A stretch of DNA of 64,000 bases, taken from positions 620,001 to 684,000 of the forward strand of contig NZ_CP036402.1 in NCBI RefSeq assembly GCF_004322855.1, in the 5' to 3' direction. How positions within the stretch are numbered: the first letter of the stretch is position 1; each line of letters starts with the position of its first letter. Shown in pieces: positions 51,599-61,467 of the stretch. The notes under the pieces were generated by a model. That model had not been told where the DNA came from. It searched no databases and was given only the letters and a program-made list of their open reading frames with translations. Made by a program: the position numbers and the translations under genes. Source of the stretch: Egibacter rhizosphaerae. GTDB lineage: Bacteria; Actinomycetota; Nitriliruptoria; Euzebyales; Egibacteraceae.

Positions 51599-52902
51599 TC
51601 CCCCTCGTCGGCGTTGCCGTTCCCGGCCTCCTCGAAGTCCGCACCCACCACGACGGTGAGGTCGATCACGGACTGGGGCTGCCGGCTGACCCGGATCGTA
51701 CCGACCCCGAGGTCGTCGCGCAGAGTCTCCGCCGCGTCCCGGGTGTCATCCTCCTCGTCGTACACGAGGATCTGGGTCTCCTGGATGTCGAACGAGGCCG
51801 CGTTCCCGGTCAACGTGATCCGGAAGCGGGGATCCTCGATACGGCGCTCGACCTCGGCGCCCACCCCCGCGGTGCCGACCCCGTTGAGCACCTGCAGGCG
51901 CACCGACTCACCGTCCGCAGGGTCGCGCGCGTCGAGCAGGTTCGCCACGGTCTCGGCGGTCTCGTCATCGTCGACCCGGAAGGCGGACCCGTCCTCCCCA
52001 TCCCCGACGCGCTCGACGGGCAGCAACGACCACCGGAGCTCCTCCTCGGCGCGGGCCACGACCAGGTCGCGGAGCGTTCCCCGCATCCATTCGGCCTCGG
52101 CGTCGGTCTGCAGCTGCGGGGCCCCGTCCCCGACGAGGCGGTCCCGCACGGTCGCGTCGGAGGCGGCGGAGGCGAGCACGCCCTCGAGTACCTGTTGGCG
52201 ACGCCCGAACGCGTCGAGCTCGTCATCCTCGACGAAGGCCCACAGGGCCCCCAGGTCCGCACCATCGAGTTCCTGCTCGCCCTCCTCGAAGACGACCTCT
52301 CGAGCCCCGTCCGGATCGCTCGCGATCAGCCGCTGGTCCAGGCTGATCTCCACGGGGGCGGCGCGGTCCAGGAAGTCCGCGAACGCCTCCTCGCTCGCGA
52401 CCGCGGCCGCGTCGATCTCGGTCTGCAGCAGGTTCTCGACGGTGACGACCAGGAGGTCGAGCCCGCCGTAGCGGTAGGTGCTCCCGAGCGACTCGAGCTG
52501 GAAGCCGGGCACGCGAGCCAGAGCGTTGACCGGCAGGAACAGCACGGCCGCCTCCTGGTCCGGGCCGCGCGTGGCCAGCAGGGTGAGGGTGGTCGCGTCC
52601 TCGTCCTCTCCGGGCGCGGTGGCGAGCAACAGGGTGCGCTGCTCGTCGAGCCCCTCGCCCTCGGCATCCTCGACAACGGCGTCCGCCGGGGCCCCGTCGG
52701 GGTCGAGCGCGCCCCCGAGCTGGTCGAACACGAACTCGTCGAGGTCGTAGACGACCACGGCACCGGCCACGGCCGCGGCCGCGGCGAGCACGAGGACCCC
52801 GACCATGACCCGGCGCCGGACCCGGCGCTGCCGCTCCCGCGCGCGGCGGCGAGCGGTCCGGGAGCCGGGCACATCGGGTGTCTGGCCTCCGAAGGTGCTC
52901 AT
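51595..52902 (-). CDS. LCP-like / LytR_C domain envelope protein
   Basis: 435 residues. A basic cytoplasmic start, one membrane segment (RVMVGVLVLAAAAAVAGAVVV, about 33-53), then an LCP-like extracellular domain (TLTLLATRGPDQEAAVLFLPVNALARVPG, GGLDLLVVTVENLLQTEID) and a LytR_C domain (VRLQVLNGVGTAGVGAEVERRI to VIDLTVVVGADF). LCP enzymes attach glycopolymers to peptidoglycan, but the usual arginine-rich SIPRD motif is replaced by FLPVNAL, so catalysis is doubtful. ATG follows a G-rich ribosome site at the nadD end. Confidence 0.85.
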   Translation of the reverse strand: MSTFGGQTPDVPGSRTARRRARERQRRVRRRVMVGVLVLAAAAAVAGAVVVYDLDEFVFDQLGGALDPDGAPADAVVEDAEGEGLDEQRTLLLATAPGEDEDATTLTLLATRGPDQEAAVLFLPVNALARVPGFQLESLGSTYRYGGLDLLVVTVENLLQTEIDAAAVASEEAFADFLDRAAPVEISLDQRLIASDPDGAREVVFEEGEQELDGADLGALWAFVEDDELDAFGRRQQVLEGVLASAASDATVRDRLVGDGAPQLQTDAEAEWMRGTLRDLVVARAEEELRWSLLPVERVGDGEDGSAFRVDDDETAETVANLLDARDPADGESVRLQVLNGVGTAGVGAEVERRIEDPRFRITLTGNAASFDIQETQILVYDEEDDTRDAAETLRDDLGVGTIRVSRQPQSVIDLTVVVGADFEEAGNGNADEGE

Positions 52903-52909
52903 CCCCCTG

Positions 52910-53536
52910 CTACACCACCCCTCCGAGCTCCAGGCCGTTGCCCGGAGTGCCGTAGAGGCCGTGCTTGCGGACGAACTCCTCGACCTCACGCGGGATCAGG
53001 TACCGGACCGCACGGCCCCGCTGGAAACGGGAGCGCACGTCGGTGGACGAGATCGCGAGCGCCGGCACGTCGAGCACCTGGACCTGCTCGCGCACCCCTT
53101 GCGCCTCCAGCTTCGCGAGGTCGTACCCGGGACGCGTCGCCGCGACGAACACGGCGAGTTCGAGGCATTCGTCCGCGTCCTTCCACGTCAGGATGTTGAG
53201 GATCGCGTCGGCGCCGGTCACGAAGTACAGCACGGTCTCGGGAAGGGCCGCGCGCAACTCCCGGAGCGTCTGCACCGTGTACGTCGGGCCGTCACGATCC
53301 ACCTCGAGGCGGCTCACGCTGAACGACGGATTGCCGGCCGTGGCGAGCACGGTCATGAGATAGCGGTGCTCGGCGCTGGTGGCGTCGTCGTCCTTCTGCC
53401 ACGGCTGGCCGGCCGGCAGGAACACGACCTCGTCGAGCCCGAGGTCGGCGCGCGCCTGCTCCGCCGTCACGAGGTGGCCGAGATGGATGGGATCGAAGGT
53501 GCCGCCCATGATCCCGAGCCGCTTGGGACGCCCCAT
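52910..53536 (-). CDS. nadD: Nicotinate-nucleotide adenylyltransferase
   Basis: 208 residues. NadD makes deamido-NAD from nicotinate mononucleotide and ATP. It has KRLGIMGGTFDPIHLGHLVTAEQARADLGLDEVVFLPAGQPWQK (GTFDPIHxGH), YFVTGADAILNILTWKD and the ISSTDVRSRFQRGRAVRYLIP motif. It has no clear ribosome site; the ATG is set just before the first strand. Confidence 0.95.
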   Translation of the reverse strand: MGRPKRLGIMGGTFDPIHLGHLVTAEQARADLGLDEVVFLPAGQPWQKDDDATSAEHRYLMTVLATAGNPSFSVSRLEVDRDGPTYTVQTLRELRAALPETVLYFVTGADAILNILTWKDADECLELAVFVAATRPGYDLAKLEAQGVREQVQVLDVPALAISSTDVRSRFQRGRAVRYLIPREVEEFVRKHGLYGTPGNGLELGGVV

Positions 53537-53577
53537 GGGCGGCAGTGTAGCGATCGATCGGGACGGGGCCGTGGCGC

Positions 53578-54963
53578 TCATGCGAGTCGGGGCACGAGCC
53601 GTTCGAGCTGGCGGAGCGTCCGGCACTCGGCCATGAGGTCGACGTGTCGGGTGTAGCGGGCGGCGTACGAGTCCCCGGTGCCCCACTGGGTGGCCGGCTC
53701 GGGGTTCAACCAGACGGCACGACGAGCGCGACGACAGAGGTCGGCGAGGCGGGTCTCGCCGCTCGGCCGGTAGTTGCCGCGGGCGTCGCCGAGGACGAGC
53801 AGGGTGGTCCTCGGGCCGACCGCGTCCGGATAGCCGGTGGCGAGCCCTTCGAGGGCCGCGCCGTAGTCGCTGTGACCGTCCAGGCGCACCACTCGGGCAG
53901 AGGCGTCGAGCGAGGCGATCGCGGCCACGGGGTCGGGCTCGGCGAGCAGATCCGTGACCTCGTCGAGCGCGTCGACGAACGCGAAGCTCCGCACGTCCGC
54001 GAACTGGTCGGACAGGGCGTGGCAGAGCAGCAGGGTGAAGCGCGCGAACCGGGCCATCGAGCCCGACACGTCGGCGAGGACGACCAGCCGCGGACGGGTC
54101 CGCCGCCGCGCCGCGAAGGCCGGCGCGACGGGCACTCCGCCGGTGCCGGCCGCGCGGCGCAGCGTGCGGCGAGCATCCAGCCGCCCGTCGGCGGCGCGTC
54201 GTCGACGCCGGGCGAGGCGCGTCGCGATCCGGCGAGCGAGCGCCCTCGTTTCGCGCCGCAGCTCCGCCTCCTGGCCGGGCGACAGCCGAAGGAGGTCCAC
54301 GTCCTCGGGAAGCGGCGAGACGGCGCCCCGTGCGACGGCGTCGGCCCCGCGGCGGGCGACCTCGCGGCGACGAGCGTCGGCCTCGACCTCCTCGCGGAAT
54401 CGCCGCAGGCGCGCGACGTAGACGTCCTCCGCGAGCCGCCGCTCGAACGCGTCCTCGTCGTCGCCGTGGGCATCCAGCAGCCGACGCAGCAATCCTCCGA
54501 GATTGACCTCCGCGAACACCCGCGACGCGTAGTGGGCCTCCTGACCGTGACGGCCCTGCACACGTCCGAACGCCCCGACCGCTTCCCGAGCCAGCGCCGC
54601 GACCGCCACGTCGTCGCCGCGAGCGACCCGGCCGGCGAGGTCCGCGACGAACGCCGGTGCCCCGCGCGGGGCGTCGACCTCGGGCGGGGCGGCGGTCCCG
54701 GCGAAGTGGACGTCGAAGAGCGTGTCGAACAGCGGGCGGTGGGTCACCGAGCTGCACAGGGTCGCCGCGAGCGCCTCGCGGACCCGGCGCGGGTCGGCCA
54801 GATCGACCGACGCGAGCGCACGGACCGCGTCCATGCCGTCGCTGGTGCTCGCAGGAACCCCGCCCGCGCGGAGCGCCCGGGTGAGCCCGAGCACGCGCTC
54901 CACCAGGGGCTGGCCGGGATCGATGCGGCCAGTGGGGTCCCCGGTCACGGTGCCGACCGTCAT
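53578..54963 (-). CDS. VWA domain protein, CoxE-like
   Basis: 461 residues. An N-terminal helical region as in CoxE-type proteins (RALRAGGVPASTSDGMDAVRAL), basic linker, and a von Willebrand A domain from about 270 with the metal site LVVLADVSGSMARFARF and LLVLGDARGNYRPSG. Together with the preceding MoxR-type ATPase this is the classic metal-cofactor or complex-assembly pair, but there is no carbon-monoxide dehydrogenase near, so the client is unknown. The ATG overlaps the ATPase stop. Confidence 0.9.
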   Translation of the reverse strand: MTVGTVTGDPTGRIDPGQPLVERVLGLTRALRAGGVPASTSDGMDAVRALASVDLADPRRVREALAATLCSSVTHRPLFDTLFDVHFAGTAAPPEVDAPRGAPAFVADLAGRVARGDDVAVAALAREAVGAFGRVQGRHGQEAHYASRVFAEVNLGGLLRRLLDAHGDDEDAFERRLAEDVYVARLRRFREEVEADARRREVARRGADAVARGAVSPLPEDVDLLRLSPGQEAELRRETRALARRIATRLARRRRRAADGRLDARRTLRRAAGTGGVPVAPAFAARRRTRPRLVVLADVSGSMARFARFTLLLCHALSDQFADVRSFAFVDALDEVTDLLAEPDPVAAIASLDASARVVRLDGHSDYGAALEGLATGYPDAVGPRTTLLVLGDARGNYRPSGETRLADLCRRARRAVWLNPEPATQWGTGDSYAARYTRHVDLMAECRTLRQLERLVPRLA

Positions 54964-55907
54964 CGCGGGCGTGGCCCCGCGACACCGCGAGGGTTCGGGG
55001 TCCCGTCGCCCACCCGGGAGGCCGACTGCCCGCGCAGGTGCGCGACGCCGGCCTCGAGGTCGTCGTCGTGCTTGAGCACGACCCCGGCGGTGGCCGCGAG
55101 GCGCTGTGGGTCGGCCTCGCCCTCGGCGATCGCGAGCAGCGTCCGGGCCCAGTCGATCGTCTCGGCGATCGACGGCGGCTTGCGCAGGTCGAGCTCGCGC
55201 AGGCTCCGCACGACGGCGGCGAGCCGGTCCGCGAGCGCCGCGGTCGCGTCGGGGACACGCGCCCGCACGATCGCGGCCTCGCGTTCGGGGTCGGGATAGT
55301 CCAGCGACAGGTAGAGGCAACGCCGCTTGAGGGCCTCGGACAGCTCGCGGGTACGGTTCGACGTGAGCACGACGTAGGGTCGGCGCCGTGCCGTGACGGT
55401 GCCCAGCTCCGGCACGGACACCTGGTAGTCGTCGAGGATCTCGAGCAGGAGGGCCTCGAAGTCGACATCGACCTTGTCGACCTCGTCGATGAGCAGGACG
55501 GTCGGCTCGTCGGATCGCAATGCCCGAAGCAGCGGGCGCTCGAGCAGGAACGCCTCCCCGTAGATGTGGGCGCTCGCGTCGTCCCAGTCCCGGTCGGGCT
55601 GCGCCTGGACAGCCAGGAGCTGCTTGCGGTAGTCCCACTCGTAGAGCGCACTCGCCTCGTCGAGCCCTTCGTAGCACTGCAGGCGGACGAGTCGCGCGTC
55701 GCGGGCGATCGCGGCCGCCCGCGCGAGTTCGGTCTTGCCCACCCCGGCCGGCCCCTCCGCGAGGATCGGCTTGCCGAGGGCGTCCGCGAGGTAGGCCACG
55801 GTGCTGGCCGCGTCGTCGGCGAGGTAGCCCGCCTCCTCGAGCCTGGCGGCCGCCTCGGCCGGGTCGGTGAAGGCCTCGGCGACCGGCGCGTGAGCCAGCT
55901 CGCTCAC
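54960..55907 (-). CDS. MoxR-family AAA+ ATPase
   Basis: 315 residues. Walker [17 protein letters not shown], Walker [24 protein letters not shown], sensor 1 [22 protein letters not shown] and the [13 protein letters not shown] element typical of the CoxD/MoxR branch. It works with the VWA protein downstream, coupled by an ATGA overlap. Its GTG overlaps the proA stop (GTGA), so it belongs to the same transcript as proB-proA. Confidence 0.93.
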   Translation of the reverse strand: MSELAHAPVAEAFTDPAEAAARLEEAGYLADDAASTVAYLADALGKPILAEGPAGVGKTELARAAAIARDARLVRLQCYEGLDEASALYEWDYRKQLLAVQAQPDRDWDDASAHIYGEAFLLERPLLRALRSDEPTVLLIDEVDKVDVDFEALLLEILDDYQVSVPELGTVTARRRPYVVLTSNRTRELSEALKRRCLYLSLDYPDPEREAAIVRARVPDATAALADRLAAVVRSLRELDLRKPPSIAETIDWARTLLAIAEGEADPQRLAATAGVVLKHDDDLEAGVAHLRGQSASRVGDGTPNPRGVAGPRPR

Positions 55908-57250
55908 CCGCGCACCTGCCCGTCACCGTCGACGAGATACTTCGAGGTCGTGAGCTCGGGCAGGGCCATCGGGCCGCGGGCGTGCAACCGCTGGGTCGAG
56001 ATGCCGATCTCGGCGCCGAAACCGAACTCGCCCCCGTCGGTGAAGCGGGTCGAGGCGTTCACCATGACCGCGGCCGCGTCGACCTCACCGACGAAGCGGC
56101 GTGCCGCGGCCCGGTCCTCGGTGACGATCGCCTCGGTGTGGCTCGTCCCGTGCGCCGCGATGTGGCTGATCGCGTCGTCGAGCCCGTCGACCACGCGCAC
56201 GGCGAGCACGAGGTCGAGGTACTCGGTGTCCCAGTCCTCCGGGGTCGCACCGTTCATCTCGGCGATGGCCTGGGCCGTCGAGTCGCCTCGTAGCTCGACC
56301 CCGGCGGCGACGAGCGCGGCGGCGGCCTCGGGGAGGAAGGCCTCCGCCACGTCGCGGTGCACCAGCAGGGTCTCGGCAGCGTTGCAGACGCTCGGGCGGT
56401 CGGTCTTGGCGTCGACCACGATGCGCCGTGCCCTGCTCAGCTCGGCGCCGCTGTCCACGTAGACGTGGCAGTTGCCCACGCCGGTCTCGATGACGGGGAC
56501 GCTGCTGTCGGTCACGACCGCCTGGATGAGCCCGGCACCGCCGCGCGGGATCAGGAGGTCGACGAGGCCGCGGGCGTGGGCGAGCTCGCGCACGGACTCG
56601 CGACGGGTGTCGGTGATCAGCCCCACGACGTCGCGCGGGAAGCCCTGCTCGACCAGGGCCTCGCGCAGCAGGTCGGCGAGGGCGGTGTTGGAGTGGATGG
56701 CGCTCGACGAGCCGCGCAGTACGCACGCGTTGCCCGACTTGATCGCCAGCCCCGCCGCGTCGACGGTCACGTTGGGGCGCCCCTCGTAGACCATGGCGAC
56801 GACACCGAGCGGCACCCGGACCTGACGCACCTCGAGGCCGTTCGGCAGACGCCACCCGCGCAGGACCTCACCCACCGGGTCGGCGAGCTCGACGACTTCA
56901 CGCAGGCCGTCGGCGGCCTTGGTGAGCCGTTCGGGCGTCAGGGTCAGGCGATCCTGCAGGGCCGACGAGACCCCCTCGGCCCGAGCCTGCTCCAGGTCGG
57001 TGACGTTCGCCTCGAGCACCCGGTCCTGGTGCGCGTCGAGCGCGTCGGCCATGGCGTTGAGGGCCGCGTTCTTGCGAGCCGTCGTCGCGCGCGCGATCGC
57101 GGGCCCGGACGACTTGGCGGCCGAGCAGACGGCGAGGGTCTCGCTGGTGCCGGCTGCGGACACGGACTCGTCGGGGTCACGGTCCCCACGGACGCGCCCC
57201 TCGTGCTCGGCGTCGCGTGGGGGGTCTGCAGGCGCAACGGATCCGGACAC
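55904..57250 (-). CDS. proA: Glutamate-5-semialdehyde dehydrogenase (gamma-glutamyl phosphate reductase)
   Basis: 448 residues, second enzyme of proline synthesis, reducing gamma-glutamyl phosphate with [58 protein letters not shown] and the catalytic cysteine in [17 protein letters not shown] are present. The first 40 residues are a charged extension. GTG 57250 is chosen for the AGGAGG 6 bases upstream. Separated from proB by a plus-strand gene. Confidence 0.94.
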   Translation of the reverse strand: MSGSVAPADPPRDAEHEGRVRGDRDPDESVSAAGTSETLAVCSAAKSSGPAIARATTARKNAALNAMADALDAHQDRVLEANVTDLEQARAEGVSSALQDRLTLTPERLTKAADGLREVVELADPVGEVLRGWRLPNGLEVRQVRVPLGVVAMVYEGRPNVTVDAAGLAIKSGNACVLRGSSSAIHSNTALADLLREALVEQGFPRDVVGLITDTRRESVRELAHARGLVDLLIPRGGAGLIQAVVTDSSVPVIETGVGNCHVYVDSGAELSRARRIVVDAKTDRPSVCNAAETLLVHRDVAEAFLPEAAAALVAAGVELRGDSTAQAIAEMNGATPEDWDTEYLDLVLAVRVVDGLDDAISHIAAHGTSHTEAIVTEDRAAARRFVGEVDAAAVMVNASTRFTDGGEFGFGAEIGISTQRLHARGPMALPELTTSKYLVDGDGQVRG

Positions 57251-57469
57251 AGCTTCCTCCTCGGAGCGAGCCAGCACTCTCGGGGCCAGCACGGGTACCG
57301 ACGCGGCGAGGTGGTCGTGACCTCTGGGCAGCGACCGCACCGGCCGCGAGCCTGCACGACCTCGCACACGTGGCATGGTACCGGGAGGTGCCGACACCGA
57401 TGCACGAGACCGCATGAGCCCTGTCGCGGGCGGGCACCGTGTGCGGGAGACGACCATGGGAGTAGCCGA

Positions 57470-58000
57470 GTGAGCGACTTCGAGGCGGCACTGCGGGAGA
57501 AGCTCTCGCGCAACGCCGAATTGGCCGAGGAGCGGGCCCAGGCCGAGCAGGAGATGGACCGCGCCCAGCAGGAGGCTCAGCGCCGAGCCGAGGAGGAGCG
57601 TGCGGCCTACCAGCGGGCGGCCGCCGAGCGCCACGAACAGCTCGTGGCTCGATTGCGGGAGGCCGCCAACGCCCTCAAGGCCGCGAGCCCGGATAGTTTC
57701 GTCGTCCGGATGGGGTGGACGGCGTCGGGCGAGGAGTTCATCGCCAAGATCACCTCCCGCCAGCTGAGTCCGGCGCGGTCCCTGCTCGTGGAACTGGACC
57801 GGGACGATGACGAGGTCCTCGCACGCTGGCACTCCGACCTCGGCAACAGCCTCGAGCTCTGGCGTCTGCTGGAGTGCGAGCCCGGGATGCTCGACCAGCT
57901 CGTGTTGCAGGTGGCCGACCAGGACCTGTGGCGGACGGTGTCGCGGCCGCCGGCCTTCCCGACGGCCGAGGACGGCGAGCGCACGGACGCTCCCGGCTGA
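57470..58000 (+). CDS. Coiled-coil hypothetical protein
   Basis: 176 residues. Residues 3-70 are a highly charged coiled coil ([39 protein letters not shown] without helix breakers); residues 75-150 look like a compact alpha/beta domain ([62 protein letters not shown]). I do not recognise the family. The GTG start has GGGAG 9 bases before it. It lies on the plus strand between proB and proA and interrupts their usual pairing. Confidence 0.7.
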   Translation: MSDFEAALREKLSRNAELAEERAQAEQEMDRAQQEAQRRAEEERAAYQRAAAERHEQLVARLREAANALKAASPDSFVVRMGWTASGEEFIAKITSRQLSPARSLLVELDRDDDEVLARWHSDLGNSLELWRLLECEPGMLDQLVLQVADQDLWRTVSRPPAFPTAEDGERTDAPG

Positions 58001-58019
58001 GCTCGACCGCTGTTCGGGT

Positions 58020-58130
58020 CCAGCGGCCCGGATGGTCAGGGCATGACCCGGATCCGTCAGGGCACGACCCGGGGGTCAGTCCGGGCACGACCCAGATCGG
58101 TCGAAGCACGAACGGGCCGCTCAGGGCACG
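58020..58130 (-). repeat. ~21-bp repeats on the proB stop codon
   Basis: Four to five imperfect copies of a unit with CGTGCCCTGACGGATCCGGG on the minus strand. The rightmost contains the proB stop (58121-58123); the others repeat GTGCCCTGA or a one-base variant. They fill the gap between the coiled-coil gene and proB. Confidence 0.82.
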
Positions 58131-59224
58131 TGGGGGAGCACGACGAGCGAATCGCGGTGGATGACCGCACGGGTCGGCTCGCCCGCCTCGGCGAGGTCCT
58201 CCGTGGGGCGACCGCGGACCCGCTCCACGGTCTCGCGATCGAGCCCGCTCAGCCCGCGACCGAGCACCCGACCGTCGTGGACCACGTCGACGGCGTCCCC
58301 GACCGTGAACGCTCCCTCGGCCTCCTCGACCCCCACGGCGAGCAGGGACGAGCCGCGCTCGATGAGGGCCCTGGCTGCCCCCTTGTCGACGACGATGCGG
58401 CCCCGCGGGGTCCGCGCGAACGCGATCCACAGCTTCCGACTCTCGGGCCGATGCCGGGACGGCGGGCACCAGGTCCCGATCTCCTCGCCCAAGACCGTCC
58501 GATGCACGACGTTCTCGGCGCGAGCGTGCGCGATCACCGAGTGCGCGCCACTGAACGCCGCGATCCGGGCCGCCTCGAGTTTGCTCGCGATCCCGCCGCT
58601 GCCGACGTCGGACCCGGGTCGGCGGGAGTGCCGGGCGATCGCAGAACTCAGCTCGGTGAGCCGGGGCACGACCTCGCCGCCCTCGTAGAACCCGTCCACA
58701 TCCGTGAGCAGAACGAGCAGCTGCGCGCCGAGCATGCTCGCCACAAGCGCGGCGAGGCGGTCGTTGTCGCCGAAGCGCAACTCCTCGGTCGCGATCGTGT
58801 CGTTCTCGTTGACCAGCGGGATGGCGCCGAGGCCGAGCAAGGTCTCGAGGGTGCCCCGCGCGTTCAGGTAGCGGGCCCGCTCGACGACGTCGTCGGGCGT
58901 GAGCAGGACCTGCCCACCAGCGAGACCGCGGGCCGCGAGGCGCCGCTGGTACGTGTGCACCAGCAGCCCCTGGCCGACGCTGGCCGCAGCCTGCAGCCGC
59001 GGCAGATCGATCGGCCGCTGCCGCAGGCCGAGCGGCGCGAGACCGGCCGCGACCGCCCCCGACGACACGAACACCACCTGAACGCCGCGCTCGCGAAGAT
59101 CGGCCACGGCATCGATCAGGTGGGTGGCGAGATCCGCGTCGAGGCGCCCCTCGGCGGTCCGCAGACTCGACGAGCCGACCTTCACGACCGCACGGGTCGG
59201 CGGGGAGAACCGCACACCGCTCAC
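58121..59224 (-). CDS. proB: Glutamate 5-kinase
   Basis: 367 residues, first enzyme of proline synthesis. Amino-acid kinase domain with VVKVGSSSL, FVSSGAVAAGLAPLG, PLVNENDTIATEELRFGDNDRLAALVA, LLTDVDGFYEG and GSGGIASKLEAARIAAFSG, then a PUA domain (GRIVVDKGAARALIERGSSLLAVGV). GTG 59224 overlaps the obg stop (GTGA), the conserved obg-proB coupling. Confidence 0.96.
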   Translation of the reverse strand: MSGVRFSPPTRAVVKVGSSSLRTAEGRLDADLATHLIDAVADLRERGVQVVFVSSGAVAAGLAPLGLRQRPIDLPRLQAAASVGQGLLVHTYQRRLAARGLAGGQVLLTPDDVVERARYLNARGTLETLLGLGAIPLVNENDTIATEELRFGDNDRLAALVASMLGAQLLVLLTDVDGFYEGGEVVPRLTELSSAIARHSRRPGSDVGSGGIASKLEAARIAAFSGAHSVIAHARAENVVHRTVLGEEIGTWCPPSRHRPESRKLWIAFARTPRGRIVVDKGAARALIERGSSLLAVGVEEAEGAFTVGDAVDVVHDGRVLGRGLSGLDRETVERVRGRPTEDLAEAGEPTRAVIHRDSLVVLPHVP

Positions 59225-60741
59225 GCCCGCCCCCGACCCGCGGCCCCCGAGTCGCCGTCGTCCGTCACAGCCCCGAACTCCAGCTCCTCGCCCACGTCGG
59301 GATAGTCGGGCTCCTCGGGCTCCTCGGGCTCCTCGAGAGAGGCGTCCCCGCCGGGATCGTCGGGATCGTCGGGAGAGGCGTCCCCGTCGGGATCGTCGGG
59401 ATCCTCGAGAGAGGCGTCCCCGTCGAGCTCCGCGGCGAGAGCGGCACGCTCGTCGGCGGGCAGATCGGCGAGCTCGGGGGAGAAGTCGAACTCGATGCCG
59501 CCGATCTCGACGGGATCGCCTGCCCGGGCCCCGGCCGCGACCAGGGCGCGCTCGACACCGGCTCGGGCGAGACGCTGCTGCAGGTGAGCCACGGCCTCCT
59601 CGTTGTCCAGATCGGTCATCGCGACCCAACGGTCCACGCGCGGGCTGACGACGCGGAAGCCGTCCTTGGTGGTCTCGACCTCGAGATCGTCCCGCGCCGA
59701 GGTGGGCCGCAGCACGGGCCGGGGCTCGGGGGCCACCTCGGCCTCCTGGGACGGGCTCGCGGCGACGAGCTCGGCCATGCGGCGAGCGAGCTGCTCGGTG
59801 CCCTGTCCCGTGACGGCGCTGATCTCGAGGACCTCCCACCCGGCCTCCTCGAGATCGGGACGCACGATCTCGGCGGTCTCCGGGTCGGCGTCCACCTTGT
59901 TCAGGGCCACGAGGGCAGGTCGGTCGAGCAGCTCGGATCGGTACGCCCGCAGTTCCCCTGTGAGGGCGGCGAGATCCTCGCGCGGATCGCGTTGCTCCCA
60001 GCTGGCGCAGTCGAGTACGTGGACGAGGACGCGGGCGCGCTCCACGTGGCGCAGGAAGTCGTGGCCGAGGCCGCGACCGTCGCTGGCGCCCGGGATGAGG
60101 CCGGGGACATCGGCGACGACGATGTCGACGGGGTCGGTGCGCACCACCCCGAGGTTCGGCACGAGCGTCGTGAAGGGGTAGTCGGCGATCTTCGGCTTCG
60201 CGGCGGACAGGCGGGCGATCAGCGACGACTTGCCGGCGTTCGGATAGCCGACGAGCGCGACGTCCACTACGAGCTTGAGCTCGAGGACGACGCTGCGCTC
60301 CTCGGCGGGCTCACCGAGTTCGTGAAAGCCCGGACTGCGCCGACGCTGGGTCCGAAAGGCCGCGTTGCCCCGACCCCCGCGACCCCCACGAGCGATCACG
60401 ACCTCGTCGCCGGGTCGAACAAGATCGCCCAACAGCGCCCCGTCGTCCCGATCCCGCACCACGGTGCCGACCGGGACGGCGAGCACGACATCCTCGCCGT
60501 CGGCGCCGCGCTTGCGGTCCCCCTGGCCGTGGCGCCCCCGTTCCGCACGTCGGTGCGGCCGATGGTGGTAGTCCACGAGCGAACGAACGTTCTCGGTGGC
60601 GCGCGCCCGCACCGAGCCGCCGTGTCCCCCGTCGCCTCCGTCAGGAGGACCCTTCGGCTCGTACGCCTGCCGCAGGAACGATGTGACGCCGCTGCCACCG
60701 CGCCCTCCGGCAGCGTGGACCGTCACCTCGTCGACGAACAT
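59221..60741 (-). CDS. obg: GTPase Obg/CgtA with acidic repeat tail
   Basis: 506 residues. Obg fold (MFVDEVTVHAAGGRGGSGVTSFLRQ, the glycine-rich domain), G domain with VGYPNAGKSSL, DYPFTTLVPN, DVPGLIPGA and NKVD, then the OCT domain (VSPRVDRWVAMTDLDNEEAVAHLQQRLARAGVE). About 70 extra residues follow, very acidic, with units such as DDPDGDAS and EEPEEPEEPD from in-frame tandem repeats (59320-59440). It acts in 50S assembly and stress control. ATG behind AGGGTGAG. Confidence 0.95.
   Translation of the reverse strand: MFVDEVTVHAAGGRGGSGVTSFLRQAYEPKGPPDGGDGGHGGSVRARATENVRSLVDYHHRPHRRAERGRHGQGDRKRGADGEDVVLAVPVGTVVRDRDDGALLGDLVRPGDEVVIARGGRGGRGNAAFRTQRRRSPGFHELGEPAEERSVVLELKLVVDVALVGYPNAGKSSLIARLSAAKPKIADYPFTTLVPNLGVVRTDPVDIVVADVPGLIPGASDGRGLGHDFLRHVERARVLVHVLDCASWEQRDPREDLAALTGELRAYRSELLDRPALVALNKVDADPETAEIVRPDLEEAGWEVLEISAVTGQGTEQLARRMAELVAASPSQEAEVAPEPRPVLRPTSARDDLEVETTKDGFRVVSPRVDRWVAMTDLDNEEAVAHLQQRLARAGVERALVAAGARAGDPVEIGGIEFDFSPELADLPADERAALAAELDGDASLEDPDDPDGDASPDDPDDPGGDASLEEPEEPEEPDYPDVGEELEFGAVTDDGDSGAAGRGRA
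59320..59440 (-). repeat. In-frame repeats in the obg 3' end
   Basis: Copies of GGGATCGTCGGGATCGTCGG and GAGAGGCGTCCCCGTCGGGATC (units of 9, 12 and about 42 bases) code for the acidic Asp/Pro/Ser/Gly tail of Obg. All are multiples of three. Confidence 0.85.
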
Positions 60742-60799
60742 CGTTCTCACCCTATCCACCGAGCGCGGCGGGCCCCACACTCGGCGGTCGCGTCGCGGT

Positions 60800-60945
60800 G
60801 CGCGCCTCACTACCTCTGGTGCGCGCCTCGCTGCCTCTGCTGCGCGCCTCACGTGCCTCTCGCGCGCACCTCGCTGCCTCTGGCGCGCGCCTCACGTGCC
60901 TCTCGCGCGCACCTCGCTGCCTCTGGCGCGCGCCTCGCTCCGGCC
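60800..60945 (+). repeat. ~42-bp tandem repeats between obg and rpmA
   Basis: Copies of GCGCGCCTCACGTGCCTCTC and GCGCGCACCTCGCTGCCTCT alternate two to three times. They lie in the 404-base gap 60742-61145, which has no gene that I can see; the other noteworthy part is the hairpin at 61075-61103. Confidence 0.85.
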
Positions 60946-61074
60946 AGCAGGCGTCCGGTCCTGCGCGAGGGCCCGGGTCCCTCGCGCGGGTAGGACCCTC
61001 GCTCGTGCCGCCCGGTGGCTGGGAACCTTTGCCGCGGGTCCGTCGCGCACGGAAGATCCCCCCGCGAACGCCCT

Positions 61075-61103
61075 GATGCCCGGGCGGCGTGCGCCCGGGC
61101 ATC
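61075..61103. terminator. GC-rich hairpin after rpmA, possible terminator
   Basis: GATGCCCGGGC (61075-61085), 7-base loop, GCCCGGGCATC (61093-61103): a perfect 11-bp inverted repeat 43 bases beyond the rpmA stop. There is no T-run on either side, so it would be a T-less terminator or a transcript stabiliser for rplU-rpmA. Confidence 0.5.
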
Positions 61104-61145
61104 ATCATGACTCGCACGTGTCCCCTGCCGGGGACGTCGGCGCTG

Positions 61146-61397
61146 CTACTCGGTCAGGACCTCGGCGAACTTGCGCTTGCCCGAGTCGCGGAAGGACACG
61201 GTCCCGCCGGCGAGCGCGAACAGCGTGTCGTCCCTGCCACGCCCGACGTTGCGACCGGGGTGGATGCGCGTGCCGCGCTGGCGCACGATGATCGTCCCGG
61301 CGTTCACGTCTTGTCCGCCGAAGCGCTTGACCCCGAGCCGCTTCGCGTTCGAATCGCGCCCGTTGTCGGTCGAGCCGCCGCCCTTCTTGGTGGCCAT
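61146..61397 (-). CDS. rpmA: 50S ribosomal protein L27
   Basis: 83 residues. [60 protein letters not shown] and [10 protein letters not shown] match L27. The N-terminus starts ATKKGGGS directly, with no extension of the kind cleaved in Firmicutes. It follows rplU by 70 bases on the same strand. Confidence 0.97.
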   Translation of the reverse strand: MATKKGGGSTDNGRDSNAKRLGVKRFGGQDVNAGTIIVRQRGTRIHPGRNVGRGRDDTLFALAGGTVSFRDSGKRKFAEVLTE

Positions 61398-61467
61398 CGC
61401 TCTTCGCTCCTCAATCAGTCAGCGGGGTCTCCGTCGCCCGCGGGCCCTCGGCCGCCGCGCGACCGGG

